The position numbers and the translations under genes were made by a program. Positions 52,863 to 62,253 of a stretch of 64,000 bases of DNA are shown here, in pieces. Every line of letters begins with the position of its first letter. Positions within the stretch are counted from its first letter, which is position 1. The stretch comes from Flavobacteriaceae bacterium UBA1903 (lineage in GTDB: Bacteria > Bacteroidota > Bacteroidia > Flavobacteriales > Flavobacteriaceae), in assembly GCA_002337605.1 (NCBI GenBank), contig DDGL01000016.1, positions 453,492 to 517,491 of the forward strand. Direction: 5' to 3'. Below the pieces are notes generated by a model. The model worked only from the letters and a program-made list of their open reading frames with translations, was not told the DNA's origin and made no database searches.

Positions 52863-55202
52863 TTACATATTCACCACGATTGTGTTAATTGCTTCCCCAT
52901 CATCTGTCTGGATAGATTTTGAAACCTTACTTCCCTTTCCATTGTCAAACTTTGCTATAATACTGGTAATTTCTCCATTGCTGTTGCGCTTTACTCTTTT
53001 GTAATTAAAGTCAACACCTCTTTCCAAGAGGGCAGCTTTCATGGTTTTAAGTTGCGCATCGGTGGTGTTTTTGGTGATAATTATTCTGTTTGAAACGGTC
53101 CCGTTACTATTTGTATTCATTCTAGAGCTAGTTCTTGCTATTTCTGCTTCAGCCTTTCGCATTTCTTCAGCTTCTTTTCTTAACTCCTTTCGGGTTTCAG
53201 CAAGCTCGGAACGTACTTCACTCATATTCTCTCGTCTCTCTTCAAGCAGTTCCTTTCTTATTTCAGAAGAATTTCTAAGTACTTCCTTTCTGGTTTCCAT
53301 CCTTGCTCTTCTTTGTTCCATCATGGCCATTCTCTGTTCCATTTGTAGCTCTTTCTCCTTTGAGCCAACTCCAGACACCCCTTTTTCTGTATCCATATAA
53401 AAGTAGAAATCGTCTATAGGTTCCCCGTCGTCGCTGGTTATGGTATAGGTGCCATTGTTACCGTGACCGCTGTAAGTTATAGAAATGGAAGTTATTTCTC
53501 CTTTGTTGTTAAAGGCTATACTGCTATAGTTGAAATCCACATCGTGTAGCTCTTTCAATTCTTTTTTATGTACCTCTAACTCGTCTTTAGTAGTGTTTTT
53601 TGTGATTTTAATGCGTATTTCCTTTACGGAAGGTTTTGTTTCAGCTTTGCTTAGTTCACGAGTATTTTTTTCTGAAACGGTTTCTTCAACTTCTTTAAAT
53701 GTGGATACACCATTAAAAAAAAGCACTCCGTCTTTTCCTTTTTCACCATATTTTTCTTTCCCTTCTTCTTTGTTGAAAGCTCCTACGATGCCGTCTAGTT
53801 CTATGGTTTTATTTGTTGGTAACTGATTTTTACGGTATTCTTTCCCGTTGATAATGTACAAGGGGTTCACGCCAAAAACAGGTTTTGTAATTTTATTCGA
53901 CGTTTTTGTTGTTACATTTTTTGAATCCGGGGTAACCAGTCCATCTTTTGTTAAAAACACTAATTGTTCTTTGGTGATTTTAAACTGTACTTCATCGTTC
54001 CCTAGCTCTGAAACCAGTAAGCCACCATCTTCTTGCATATTAATGGTGTAAATCGTTTTAAATGGAGTAGCTTCCCCACGATCAAAGCGAGTGTAAAAGC
54101 GCTTATTTCCCGTAAATTTGGTTTGAAAGCTGAAATTGATAAGATTTCCACTGGCATCTCTTTTTCTGGCTGCGATTTTTACCAGACTTTCGGGGTGGTT
54201 GGTTGCAAAATAGTGCTCCAGAGCATTTAATTCGGTATCTGTTGAGGTGGCCGAAAAACGCAACACGCTGTTTTCACTAGGATGTGTTTTGTTTTCTTCT
54301 ACTGAAGCTTTAGTAGGTGGTGTGGTGTACTCAATAACTTCTTCGGTATTAAAACTCCACAGAAATAGTGCGAGTGCCGGTAGCACGAGTATTAACTTTA
54401 ACTGATTGTACTTGTTTGAATTGCTTTTGTTTAACATAATGATTCGTTTTTTGATGAATGTATGATAAAAATTATTGGTTAGTGCTGGTACGGGTAAGGG
54501 GGATGAAGCTTTTAGCAGCGTAAGTTGATAGTCGGTTTTTGAAGGAACACAGGAAGCAGTTTGATGGTCTGCCAAAAACTCCAGATTTGCCTCTATACTT
54601 TTTTTATACAACCATGACACTGGATTTATCCATTGTAGTGCTCGTATCATATTGGAAAGTAAAACATCTATACTGTGCCATTGGGCTGCGTGTACTTTCT
54701 CATGCTGTAAAATCATTTCAAGCTCTTGCTGTTCGTGCGTTTCAGGATTAAAAACAATGTAGCTGAAAAATGAAAAGGGAGCAATTTTGTCCGTAATTTC
54801 AATAAAATGAAATCCATTTGCCTTTTTCGAAGGATGTTTCCGAAGTAAGTTGAACAGCGAAAACAATTGTGCTCCAAAGCGAACTGCCATAACCGCAAGT
54901 CCGATACAGTAGGCTCCTAACACAAGTTGCCAGATATCTATGGTTTCTTCTACAGGAATTGCTTCTGAACCTTGCATGGGAGTTAGCTCTGATAAACCTT
55001 CTGTAGGTACAAAAATCGGAGCTTCCACAAAGGTGATTGTAGTGAGTGTCACAAAAGGAAGGAGTAACGCCGAAAGAATCCCAACTAATAAGAACGTCCG
55101 ATTGGCAGTAAAAAAAGTATCCTTTCTAAGTACGAGTACATACACGACATAGAAAAGCGTTAATATTCCAGCAGATTTTGCGATGTAGGTTAAAAATTCC
55201 AT
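52863..55202 (-). CDS. M56 (BlaR1-like) metallopeptidase with triple repeat and plug-like segment
   Basis: A 779-residue membrane protein. Four hydrophobic segments (4-24, 36-56, 88-108 and 267-285) enclose the M56 protease with HEKVH (167-171) and EANLEFLADH (204-213). Beyond it there is no penicillin-binding domain. The C-terminal 470 residues contain three related modules of about 75 residues (313-388, 529-602, 706-779; the last two share ITKNTT, DFNY, NGEITSI and DDGE), a stretch resembling a TonB-receptor plug motif (PLYIINGKEYRKN to GVLFFNG, 447-497), and a charged Glu/Arg coiled coil (614-690). It probably senses or degrades a signal with BlaI, which starts 1 bp before it. Confidence 0.87.
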   Translation of the reverse strand: MEFLTYIAKSAGILTLFYVVYVLVLRKDTFFTANRTFLLVGILSALLLPFVTLTTITFVEAPIFVPTEGLSELTPMQGSEAIPVEETIDIWQLVLGAYCIGLAVMAVRFGAQLFSLFNLLRKHPSKKANGFHFIEITDKIAPFSFFSYIVFNPETHEQQELEMILQHEKVHAAQWHSIDVLLSNMIRALQWINPVSWLYKKSIEANLEFLADHQTASCVPSKTDYQLTLLKASSPLPVPALTNNFYHTFIKKRIIMLNKSNSNKYNQLKLILVLPALALFLWSFNTEEVIEYTTPPTKASVEENKTHPSENSVLRFSATSTDTELNALEHYFATNHPESLVKIAARKRDASGNLINFSFQTKFTGNKRFYTRFDRGEATPFKTIYTINMQEDGGLLVSELGNDEVQFKITKEQLVFLTKDGLVTPDSKNVTTKTSNKITKPVFGVNPLYIINGKEYRKNQLPTNKTIELDGIVGAFNKEEGKEKYGEKGKDGVLFFNGVSTFKEVEETVSEKNTRELSKAETKPSVKEIRIKITKNTTKDELEVHKKELKELHDVDFNYSSIAFNNKGEITSISITYSGHGNNGTYTITSDDGEPIDDFYFYMDTEKGVSGVGSKEKELQMEQRMAMMEQRRARMETRKEVLRNSSEIRKELLEERRENMSEVRSELAETRKELRKEAEEMRKAEAEIARTSSRMNTNSNGTVSNRIIITKNTTDAQLKTMKAALLERGVDFNYKRVKRNSNGEITSIIAKFDNGKGSKVSKSIQTDDGEAINTIVVNM

Positions 55203-55203
55203 A

Positions 55204-55560
55204 CTAGTTCTCTTTTTCGATGATACTTAAAATCTCACGTAGCTCTTCGGCACTGATCTTTTCCTCTTTTGCAAAAAAGGAAACCATACTCTTATAGCTG
55301 TTGTCAAAATAGCGTTTGGTGGCCTGATTCATGAATTTTTTGGTATACTCTGCCTTGCTTACTACTGGGAAATACTGGTGCGTCTTCCCGAAAGCCTGAT
55401 GTGAAACATACCCTTTTTCTTCTAGGTTTCTAACAATGGTAGAAACCGTATTGTAATGATTTTCGCCAGGCATTGCAGCCAGAACTTCCTTTACAAAGGC
55501 TTTTTCCAACTGCCATAGCGTTTGCATTACTTCTTCTTCTTTGTTTGTTAACTGTTCCAT
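55204..55560 (-). CDS. BlaI/MecI/CopY-family repressor
   Basis: Starting at the ATG at 55560 gives 118 residues beginning MEQLTNKEEEVMQTLWQLEK; a TTG three codons earlier is possible. A winged-helix domain (about 5-70, with TVSTIVRNLEEKGYVSHQAF) is followed by a dimerisation tail (about 75-118). These repressors bind as dimers and are inactivated by cleavage by the cognate M56 protease, which here begins 1 bp downstream. Inverted repeats at 55596-55619, just upstream, are likely operators, so the pair is probably autoregulated. Confidence 0.92.
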   Translation of the reverse strand: MEQLTNKEEEVMQTLWQLEKAFVKEVLAAMPGENHYNTVSTIVRNLEEKGYVSHQAFGKTHQYFPVVSKAEYTKKFMNQATKRYFDNSYKSMVSFFAKEEKISAEELREILSIIEKEN

Positions 55561-55595
55561 AGAGTTCAAATGTACAACGAGTTTTCTAGTTAAAC

Positions 55596-55619
55596 AACTA
55601 TTTTTGTAGTTATATAACT
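55596..55619. promoter_or_regulatory. Candidate BlaI operator inverted repeats
   Basis: Two overlapping symmetric elements lie 36-59 bp before the BlaI start. AACTA-N6-TAGTT (55596-55611) and the perfect palindrome AGTTATATAACT (55608-55619) share the TAGTT half. TTCTAGTT copies flank them at 55584-55591 and 55624-55631. The element fits the short symmetric operators of the BlaI/MecI family. Confidence 0.45.
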
Positions 55620-55721
55620 GAAATTCTAGTTGATTATTATATTTCCATTCAAATAATCTAAAATCAGCATTCTGAAATCGGTAATCATTTAAGTATCTTC
55701 GCGATCAATAAATACAATGGT

Positions 55722-56678
55722 ATGAGTATTCTTTTTATTTTTTTAGGATTGGTGCTTCTGGTAGTAGGAGGTGAGTTTTTGGTGCGTGCATCTGTAGGCT
55801 TGTCTTTTAAGCTGAACCTTTCTAAAATGGTAATTGGTTTAACGGTGGTTTCTTTTGCTACCTCAGCACCAGAATTGCTAGTGAGTATACAGGCTGCGTT
55901 AGATGGCTTTAGTGATATATCTTTAGGAAATGTAATTGGCTCTAATATAGCCAACATTGGTTTGGTATTGGGTGTAACAGCCATTATTGCACCGCTGGCT
56001 ATAGACAGGGATTTTTATAAATTCAATTGGCCAGTAATGATGTTATTGTCTTTGGTCCTCTATTTTATACTGAAAAGTGGTAACGAGATTAACCTTTGGG
56101 AAGGGGTAGGGCTTCTGGCTTTATTGATAGTGTATTTATTTCTTTTAATACATCGCGCAAAAAGAAGTGCAAAAAGCCATCCTATAGACGATGGAGTAGA
56201 CGACGGGCTTTCAAAAGCAAGTAATTTTAAAATTATTGTCTGGCTTCTTATTGGGGGGGTAGCTTTATATGGCGGGAGTGAATTTCTTGTAAAAGGGGCC
56301 GTAGATCTGGCAACCACAATGGGTATTAGTGAGCGTGTCATTGCAGTAACGATGATCGCAGTGGGAACCAGCGTTCCAGAATTAGCCGCTTCGGTAATTG
56401 CGGCGTTAAAAAAAGAAAAAGCTATTTCGCTAGGAAATTTAATTGGTTCTAACATTTTCAACATTGCTTCTGTATTAGGAATAACGGCTATCATTCAGCC
56501 CATTGCAGTTAAGAGCCAGGAGGTGTTAACCAACGATATCTGGTGGATGCTGGGCTTTGCAGCGGTGCTTATCCCATTGGCATTTATACCCAGAAAATTT
56601 GAAATAGGCCGTATCAAAGGTCTTATCATTGTAGCGGCTTATTGTCTCTTTATCAGTATGGCTTTTATAGGGGATTGA
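55722..56678 (+). CDS. CaCA-family sodium/calcium exchanger (YrbG-like)
   Basis: A 318-residue transporter with about ten membrane helices in two inverted halves. The alpha-repeat motifs are VVSFATSAPELLVSIQAALD with GNVIGSNIANIGLVLG in the first half and AVGTSVPELAASVIAALKKE with GNLIGSNIFNIASVLG in the second. This is the calcium/sodium antiporter family; ion preference is inferred. It is monocistronic, and its start is about 160 bp from the BlaI start on the opposite strand, with both control regions between. Confidence 0.93.
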   Translation: MSILFIFLGLVLLVVGGEFLVRASVGLSFKLNLSKMVIGLTVVSFATSAPELLVSIQAALDGFSDISLGNVIGSNIANIGLVLGVTAIIAPLAIDRDFYKFNWPVMMLLSLVLYFILKSGNEINLWEGVGLLALLIVYLFLLIHRAKRSAKSHPIDDGVDDGLSKASNFKIIVWLLIGGVALYGGSEFLVKGAVDLATTMGISERVIAVTMIAVGTSVPELAASVIAALKKEKAISLGNLIGSNIFNIASVLGITAIIQPIAVKSQEVLTNDIWWMLGFAAVLIPLAFIPRKFEIGRIKGLIIVAAYCLFISMAFIGD

Positions 56679-56755
56679 TGGTAAATCTTAAGAATAGGGA
56701 CTTTGTTGAAAGCTTTATAAGATAAATTTACTGAATATCAAACAGTATAATATTG

Positions 56756-58294
56756 CTACAAATTCTCTCTATCAATTTTTTCAATCATTTCTACAGCTTT
56801 AGCTCTTGGCGGGTACATTTTTGAGACGATTACACCAACGAGCATTGCTACGAGAAAGGAAGGAGCGAGTACGTCAAGCGCCACAAAATAGTCCCCAATA
56901 CCGGGCATTTCTTTAAATACAAAATTGCAAAGAATTACTGATGCAAATCCTGAAATCATAGATGCAATCGCCCCTTTTTCTGAATACCCTTTCCAGAACA
57001 GCGAGAGAATAATTACCGGGCAAAAAGTGGCGGCAATTCCAGACCATCCAAAAATAATTACCCAGAAAATCTGCCTGCCTGGAGATACGTAGTCCATAAT
57101 TATAGCAATTAGTAAGGCGGTAAATGCCATAATAATTGTTGCTACTCTGGAAATCTTCGTAAGGTTTTTATCTTTTAAATGGGGTCGAAATATTTTCTGA
57201 TAGAAGTCGCGTGTAATGGCGCTTGAGGCAAGCACTAAAAGCGAATCGATGGTAGACATAATTGCAGATAAAACAATTGCAATAAAAATTGCAACGAGCA
57301 AAGTAGGTAGAAAGCTTTCGATAATCATGCTCAATACATCTTCACCATTATTCCCCAGAATTGCTTCCGGATCCTGCCCTTCTTTAGTAAAATAGATACG
57401 GGCAAGAATTCCAATTGTGACCGCAGCAGCATCTGTTAGAAGTGTAAAAATAACAGCTACCCATTTCCCTTTGTCTATCTCTTTTTCGCTTTTTATAGAC
57501 ATAAACCGGACATACACTTGTGGAGACCCAAGAAAGCCTAATCCAATCATGGAGAATCCCAGAATTGTAAAAAGGTTCATCCACTGGTCATCACTTCTTC
57601 CCATTAGTTGAGTCAGGGTTGGGTCAATGGCATTAAGTCCTTGCGTAATTCCCGCACCCTGTTCCATAGAAAACCATACCACAATTGGAAGTAAGACCAG
57701 GCCAAAAAACATGAGCAGTCCTTGAAATAAATCTGACCAGACTGCTGCCACAAAGCCACCAATAAAGATGTACGTAAGAACAATTAAAAACCCTATTAAT
57801 GCTCCTAATTTATAGTCAATTCCTAGCATAGATTCGAAAGCAACTCCTGTAACATCAATCTGTGAAGCAACATAAATTACAATAAAAATAACCAGAACAG
57901 ATGCCGCTATAATCCGAAGTGTATGTGTGGTAGTCTTAAAATGACTTTCAAGATAATCGGGAATGGTAATGGCTTTGTAGGAGTCAGATCTTTTTTTGAA
58001 ACGTTTTGCCATAAACTGCCATGAAACAAAGACGCCCAGCAGTTCACCAACCACCACCCAGTATCCTGAATACCCGGCTATAGCGCCCATTCCTGTAAGT
58101 CCAATAAGTAACCAACCAGATTCGCCAGTGGCTCTTGCCGAAAATGCAACAGCCCAAAACCCCATGCTTTTTCCTCCAACATAATAATCACTCATGCCTT
58201 TAATTCTTCGGGATGCCAGAATTCCTATGAGAAATAAAATTCCAATGTAGAGAGAGAGGGTAGCTATTTTTATGACCAAATCCTGATCGTCCAT
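56756..58294 (-). CDS. Sodium:solute symporter (SSS family)
   Basis: A 512-residue protein with about 13 transmembrane helices. Typical elements are MSDYYVGGKSMGFWAVAFSA, ATGESGWLLIGLTGMG, and IVLSAIMSTIDSLLVLASSA with conserved Ser residues (sodium site), as in PutP-type sodium/proline symporters. The FSARATGESGW segment matches PutP most closely; the solute is not proven. It is single, 77 bp from the convergent exchanger gene, and separated from the cysteine dioxygenase by 245 bp holding divergent promoters. Confidence 0.9.
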   Translation of the reverse strand: MDDQDLVIKIATLSLYIGILFLIGILASRRIKGMSDYYVGGKSMGFWAVAFSARATGESGWLLIGLTGMGAIAGYSGYWVVVGELLGVFVSWQFMAKRFKKRSDSYKAITIPDYLESHFKTTTHTLRIIAASVLVIFIVIYVASQIDVTGVAFESMLGIDYKLGALIGFLIVLTYIFIGGFVAAVWSDLFQGLLMFFGLVLLPIVVWFSMEQGAGITQGLNAIDPTLTQLMGRSDDQWMNLFTILGFSMIGLGFLGSPQVYVRFMSIKSEKEIDKGKWVAVIFTLLTDAAAVTIGILARIYFTKEGQDPEAILGNNGEDVLSMIIESFLPTLLVAIFIAIVLSAIMSTIDSLLVLASSAITRDFYQKIFRPHLKDKNLTKISRVATIIMAFTALLIAIIMDYVSPGRQIFWVIIFGWSGIAATFCPVIILSLFWKGYSEKGAIASMISGFASVILCNFVFKEMPGIGDYFVALDVLAPSFLVAMLVGVIVSKMYPPRAKAVEMIEKIDRENL

Positions 58295-58539
58295 AGTATG
58301 TATAATTTAAGATTTGCTCAAGTGACTTGACTTTAAAAAACCTCAAGAAATTACCTGGTAGTTTTATAAAAAGAGTGTAAAAACGTGAAAAAAGTCAATA
58401 TTTTTAGCAATAAACGTGTATAAACTTAAGAAAAAACTTAAAATAACTCCAGAAGTTGCTAAGTTTGTGAAATTAGATTAAATTAGGAAATATTGCATTG
58501 ATAATTAATTGAATTTGTGAATTTATCCTGAATCTATAT

Positions 58540-59118
58540 ATGAACAGAGAAAAAAACATGGTATCCAATTTAAGCCCTAGTGAACATAAGAACGTACAAT
58601 ATGAATCATTACATGAATTAGTCACTGCGCTTTCTGAAGAGAAGCGATCAAGTTTCCATGATATTATCCATTCTACAAAAATACCCCCTAGTGCTTTCGA
58701 GCATTGTTTTTCGTGGTCCCCTGAATCTTACACCCGAAATTGTATTGTTGAAAACGAAAAATTTGAATTAATCCTGCTTTGCTGGGAGCCAGATCAACAG
58801 ACCCCTATTCACGACCACGGGGGGGAAGAGTGTTGGGTACAGGTGATTCAGGGAGAATTTAAAGAAACCATATACAATCTGGATGAATCCGGAGAACTCA
58901 CCAAAGTAAAATCTACCAGTTCAAAGGCTGGAGATATTTCCTATATGATCGATTTTATGGGGTACCATCGGTTAGAAAATAGCTCAGAGAAGAGAGCTAT
59001 CTCGTTGCATTTGTATGCAAAGCCAATTCGCACCTGTGAAATTTATGACGAGAATACCGGAGAATTTGTACAAAAGGACCTGGAATATTGCACAATGACT
59101 GAATTGATAGAAAACTGA
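58540..59118 (+). CDS. Cysteine dioxygenase type I
   Basis: A 192-residue cupin that oxidises cysteine to cysteine sulfinate with O2 and iron. The metal site is TPIHDHGGEECWVQVIQGEF (His86- and His88-type ligands) and the later His in LHLYAKPIRTCEIYD. The N-terminal part has the SFHDIIHSTKIPPSAFEHCF helix. An ATG at 58558 (MVSNLSP) may be the real start. It faces the sodium symporter across 245 bp and fits the sulfur/cysteine metabolism seen at 47-51 kb, though not in that locus. Confidence 0.92.
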   Translation: MNREKNMVSNLSPSEHKNVQYESLHELVTALSEEKRSSFHDIIHSTKIPPSAFEHCFSWSPESYTRNCIVENEKFELILLCWEPDQQTPIHDHGGEECWVQVIQGEFKETIYNLDESGELTKVKSTSSKAGDISYMIDFMGYHRLENSSEKRAISLHLYAKPIRTCEIYDENTGEFVQKDLEYCTMTELIEN

Positions 59119-59184
59119 TAACAAGAAAGAGTTCTATTCTAAGATAAAGTTGATTAAAATTAATTTTTCAGGCTTTAAGCTCCT

Positions 59185-59580
59185 TCAGATTAGTGCTTCA
59201 TCTAATGTAGAAGACTTATAATTAAAACTTGGTGTGTAGAGTAAATCAGAGATCAATGAATCTACAGTTCTAATATTATTGTTTGCATACTCATCGTTAA
59301 ATAATTTTATTAAATCTTCAGCGCTATATAATAAGGAATTTACTACTTGGATTCTAATTTTTAGTTCTCCTTGATTTTGCTCACTTTCAATTAGTATTCT
59401 CGACATTAACTTTGAAGTATCATTATCACGTGTTCGCTCTGTATTCCAGTTATTAACCTGAAGTGCAATCAAAATTCCAATTACTACAAGTATTATTTCT
59501 CCAATTGCATAAATAAGATACTTACTGAAATTATTTTCAGTTAGTAATTTTTGCCGAACTTTTCTGAAGAATTTTATCAT
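59185..59580 (-). pseudogene. Truncated DUF6090 membrane protein
   Basis: The first 131 residues are a good DUF6090 N-terminus: MIKFFRKVRQKLLTENNFSK, then one transmembrane helix (YLIYAIGEIILVVIGILIAL) and QVNNWNTERTRDND. Family members are usually about 240 residues, with a conserved C-terminal half after the SSTLDEAL segment. Here the frame ends at DEALI with TGA and only 66 bp remain before the cysteine dioxygenase stop. There is no room for the missing half, so the gene is probably a deletion remnant. A short protein could still be made; confidence in the truncation is moderate. Confidence 0.6.
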
Positions 59581-60010
59581 TGGTTAGCGGTTTGTGGTAA
59601 TGAAGCACTACTCATTATATAACGCATACAATCATTTATATCCCGAAAACACCTCAGGATAAAAAGTATTTGTTATTGGTATATCATAGTGGTTTTTAAA
59701 TGTACTAAAAAAATATGCGTGATGCTGCAATTCATTTTTACACCATCGTAAGGTACTCTCCTTCCATAAGGCGTTTCCAAACTGAAACGGGAAAAAGGTT
59801 TTCTTTCAGCGAAGCGGTCTTTATTCTTTCTTCTGTTCTCTTTTTGGGTATGTTGCAAATGTTTTCTACAAAAACCCGGTTAAAATGGGGGTGTGTTTAT
59901 AAAATATGCTATTTATCATTAAGTTAACACAAAAAAATAGGGGGTGTGTTGTATAAAAGATTATTTTTGCCCTATTCTTAAACAAAACAATACTTAAAAA
60001 GAACAAACAC
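59581..60010. other. Upstream region of glutamine synthetase
   Basis: About 430 bp with no gene I can support; frames on both strands here have poor composition and no family resemblance. It contains an inverted repeat CGTTTC/GAAACG (59771-59788 area) and the TATTTTTG -7 candidate at 59962-59969, 42 bp before glnN. It should carry the nitrogen-responsive promoter of glnN. Confidence 0.4.
59962..59969 (+). promoter_or_regulatory. Candidate -7 box (TATTTTTG) for glnN
   Basis: TATTTTTG matches TAnnTTTG, 42 bp before the ATG at 60011, a normal leader length. No -33 element at ideal spacing is seen. Confidence 0.4.
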
Positions 60011-62197
60011 ATGTCCACCTTAAGATTTCATGCCCTAAAAGAGACGTTTAACCGTCCCGTAGTAGATGTTAAAGAAGCAGAACGTCGTTCGGCTGTATTT
60101 GGCAGTAACGTATTTAACGAAGCAGCAATGCGTCAGTACCTGACCAAAGATTCGTATAAAAGCGTAAAAGATGCCGTTGTAAAAGGTTCAAAAATTGATC
60201 GTAATGTTGCCGATCACATTTCAACAGGAATGAAAGAATGGGCTATTAGTAAAGGTGCAACGCACTACACGCACTGGTTTCAGCCCTTAACAGGTACCAC
60301 AGCCGAAAAGCACGATGCCTTTTTCGAAACCACAGACGATGGCGGTGCTATTGAAAAATTTGGTGGCGGGCAACTGGTGCAACAAGAACCAGATGCTTCC
60401 AGTTTTCCAAATGGGGGCATTAGAAACACTTTTGAAGCCCGCGGGTATACTGCCTGGGATCCAACATCTCCAGCATTTATCTACGGAACAACCTTATGTA
60501 TTCCAACCGTATTTGTTGCCTATACTGGTGAGGCATTAGATAATAAAACCCCACTATTAAGAGCGTTACAGTCTATCGACCAGGCGGCAACAGCAGTGGC
60601 GAAGTATTTCGATAAAAGCGTAACAAAAGTAAACCCAACCTTAGGATGGGAGCAGGAATATTTCCTGATAGATAAAGCCTTGGCAACCTCGCGTCCGGAT
60701 ATTAACCTGGCGGGAAGAACCTTACTGGGACATACGTCGGCGAAAGGACAGCAGTTAGACGATCACTACTTTGGTTCTATCACCAGACGTGTGTTGGATT
60801 ATATGCGTGATCTGGAAAACGAGTGTATGTTATTGGGTATTCCAGTAAAAACGCGTCACAACGAGGTGGCCCCTAACCAGTTTGAACTGGCACCTATTTT
60901 TGAAGAAACCAACCTTGCCGTAGATCACAACTCCTTATTAATGGACGTGATGAATAAAGTTGCAGACCGTCACGAGTTTAAAGTACTCTTCCACGAAAAG
61001 CCTTTTGCAGGGGTAAACGGAAGTGGAAAACACAACAACTGGTCGTTGGCAACCAATACGGGCGTAAATTTATTAGGTCCAAGTAGCACACCCATGAAGA
61101 ACCTTCAGTTTTTGACGTTCTTTATCAATACTATTAAAGCGGTAAACGACTATGAAGAATTATTAAGAGCTTCTATCGCCAGCGCAAGTAACGATCATAG
61201 ATTAGGAGCAAACGAAGCGCCCCCGGCGATCATTTCAGTATTTATCGGGTCACAATTGACTATGGTGCTGGATCAGCTGGAAAAATTAAAGAACGGGAAA
61301 CTATCTCCAGAAGAGAAAACCGACCTTAAACTTAATGTAGTTGGGAAAATTCCTGAAATCTTACTGGACAATACAGACCGTAACCGTACGTCTCCTTTTG
61401 CCTTTACAGGGAATAAGTTTGAATTCAGAGCCGTAGGTTCTACCGCAAACTGTGCAAAACCTATGACGGTGCTAAACGCTATTGTTGCAAAGCAGTTAAT
61501 AGACTTTAAAACCGAAGTTGATGGGTTGATAAAAGGGAAGAAGATGAAGAAGGACGACGCCATTTTTAATGTGCTGAAAGGCTATATTAAAGACTCAAAA
61601 CGCATCCGTTTTGAAGGGGATGGCTATGGTGAGGCCTGGGAAAAAGAAGCTAAGAAACGTGGATTGAGTAATAACAAAACTACGCCGGAAGCTTTAAAAG
61701 CGCAAATTTCAAAAAGCACTGTTTCCTTGTACGAAGACCTTGGTATTATGAGCAAGGTAGAAATTGAAGCCCGCTACGAGATTGAAGTAGAAGAATACGC
61801 TATGCGCATACAAATTGAAGGACGTGTCCTGGGAGATATTGCCCGAAATCACGTAATTCCTACAGCGATCCGCTACCAGAACATCCTGATTGAAAATGTA
61901 CAAGGGTTAAAAGACATCTACGGTAATACCTTTAAGAAGTATGCCAAGGAGCAAATGAATTTGATTGAAGCCATAAGTGAACATATTGAGACCATTAATA
62001 AAGGGATTACCGATATGATCAATGAGCGGAAAAAGGCAAATGGTATTGACAATGCAGAGAAAAGAGCCTTCGCATACTGTGACAATGTAAAACCTTATTT
62101 TGAAGAGATCCGCTATCACTGTGATAAACTGGAACTCTTAGTAGATGACGAAATCTGGCCATTGACCAAATACCGTGAATTATTGTTTACACGATAG
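60011..62197 (+). CDS. glnN: Glutamine synthetase type III
   Basis: A 728-residue GlnN-type enzyme, forming glutamine from glutamate, ammonia and ATP. Type III enzymes are about 700-750 residues and dodecameric. Diagnostic segments are FQPLTGTTAEKHDAF, TRHNEVAPNQFELAP (metal and glutamate binding), NDHRLGANEAPPAIIS and the NGSGKHNNWSLATNTG nucleotide/substrate loop. It is the main ammonia-assimilation enzyme in this phylum. Monocistronic, with a strong terminator. No GlnB or regulator is adjacent. Confidence 0.97.
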   Translation: MSTLRFHALKETFNRPVVDVKEAERRSAVFGSNVFNEAAMRQYLTKDSYKSVKDAVVKGSKIDRNVADHISTGMKEWAISKGATHYTHWFQPLTGTTAEKHDAFFETTDDGGAIEKFGGGQLVQQEPDASSFPNGGIRNTFEARGYTAWDPTSPAFIYGTTLCIPTVFVAYTGEALDNKTPLLRALQSIDQAATAVAKYFDKSVTKVNPTLGWEQEYFLIDKALATSRPDINLAGRTLLGHTSAKGQQLDDHYFGSITRRVLDYMRDLENECMLLGIPVKTRHNEVAPNQFELAPIFEETNLAVDHNSLLMDVMNKVADRHEFKVLFHEKPFAGVNGSGKHNNWSLATNTGVNLLGPSSTPMKNLQFLTFFINTIKAVNDYEELLRASIASASNDHRLGANEAPPAIISVFIGSQLTMVLDQLEKLKNGKLSPEEKTDLKLNVVGKIPEILLDNTDRNRTSPFAFTGNKFEFRAVGSTANCAKPMTVLNAIVAKQLIDFKTEVDGLIKGKKMKKDDAIFNVLKGYIKDSKRIRFEGDGYGEAWEKEAKKRGLSNNKTTPEALKAQISKSTVSLYEDLGIMSKVEIEARYEIEVEEYAMRIQIEGRVLGDIARNHVIPTAIRYQNILIENVQGLKDIYGNTFKKYAKEQMNLIEAISEHIETINKGITDMINERKKANGIDNAEKRAFAYCDNVKPYFEEIRYHCDKLELLVDDEIWPLTKYRELLFTR

Positions 62198-62218
62198 TAC
62201 ATACCATAAATACCTACT

Positions 62219-62250
62219 AAAAGTGCCTCCGCTAAGGAGGTACTTTTTTT
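62219..62250 (+). terminator. Intrinsic terminator after glnN
   Basis: AAAAGTGCCTCC (62219-62230) pairs with GGAGGTACTTTT (62236-62247), one G-U, loop GCTAA, then a T-run. It lies 21 bp after the stop codon. Confidence 0.9.
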
Positions 62251-62253
62251 TAT

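Noticed and set aside
59673..59927. Two short frames upstream of glnN (59673-59858 reverse, 59715-59927 forward)
   Set aside because: No family, odd composition and mutually overlapping; I treat the region as regulatory.
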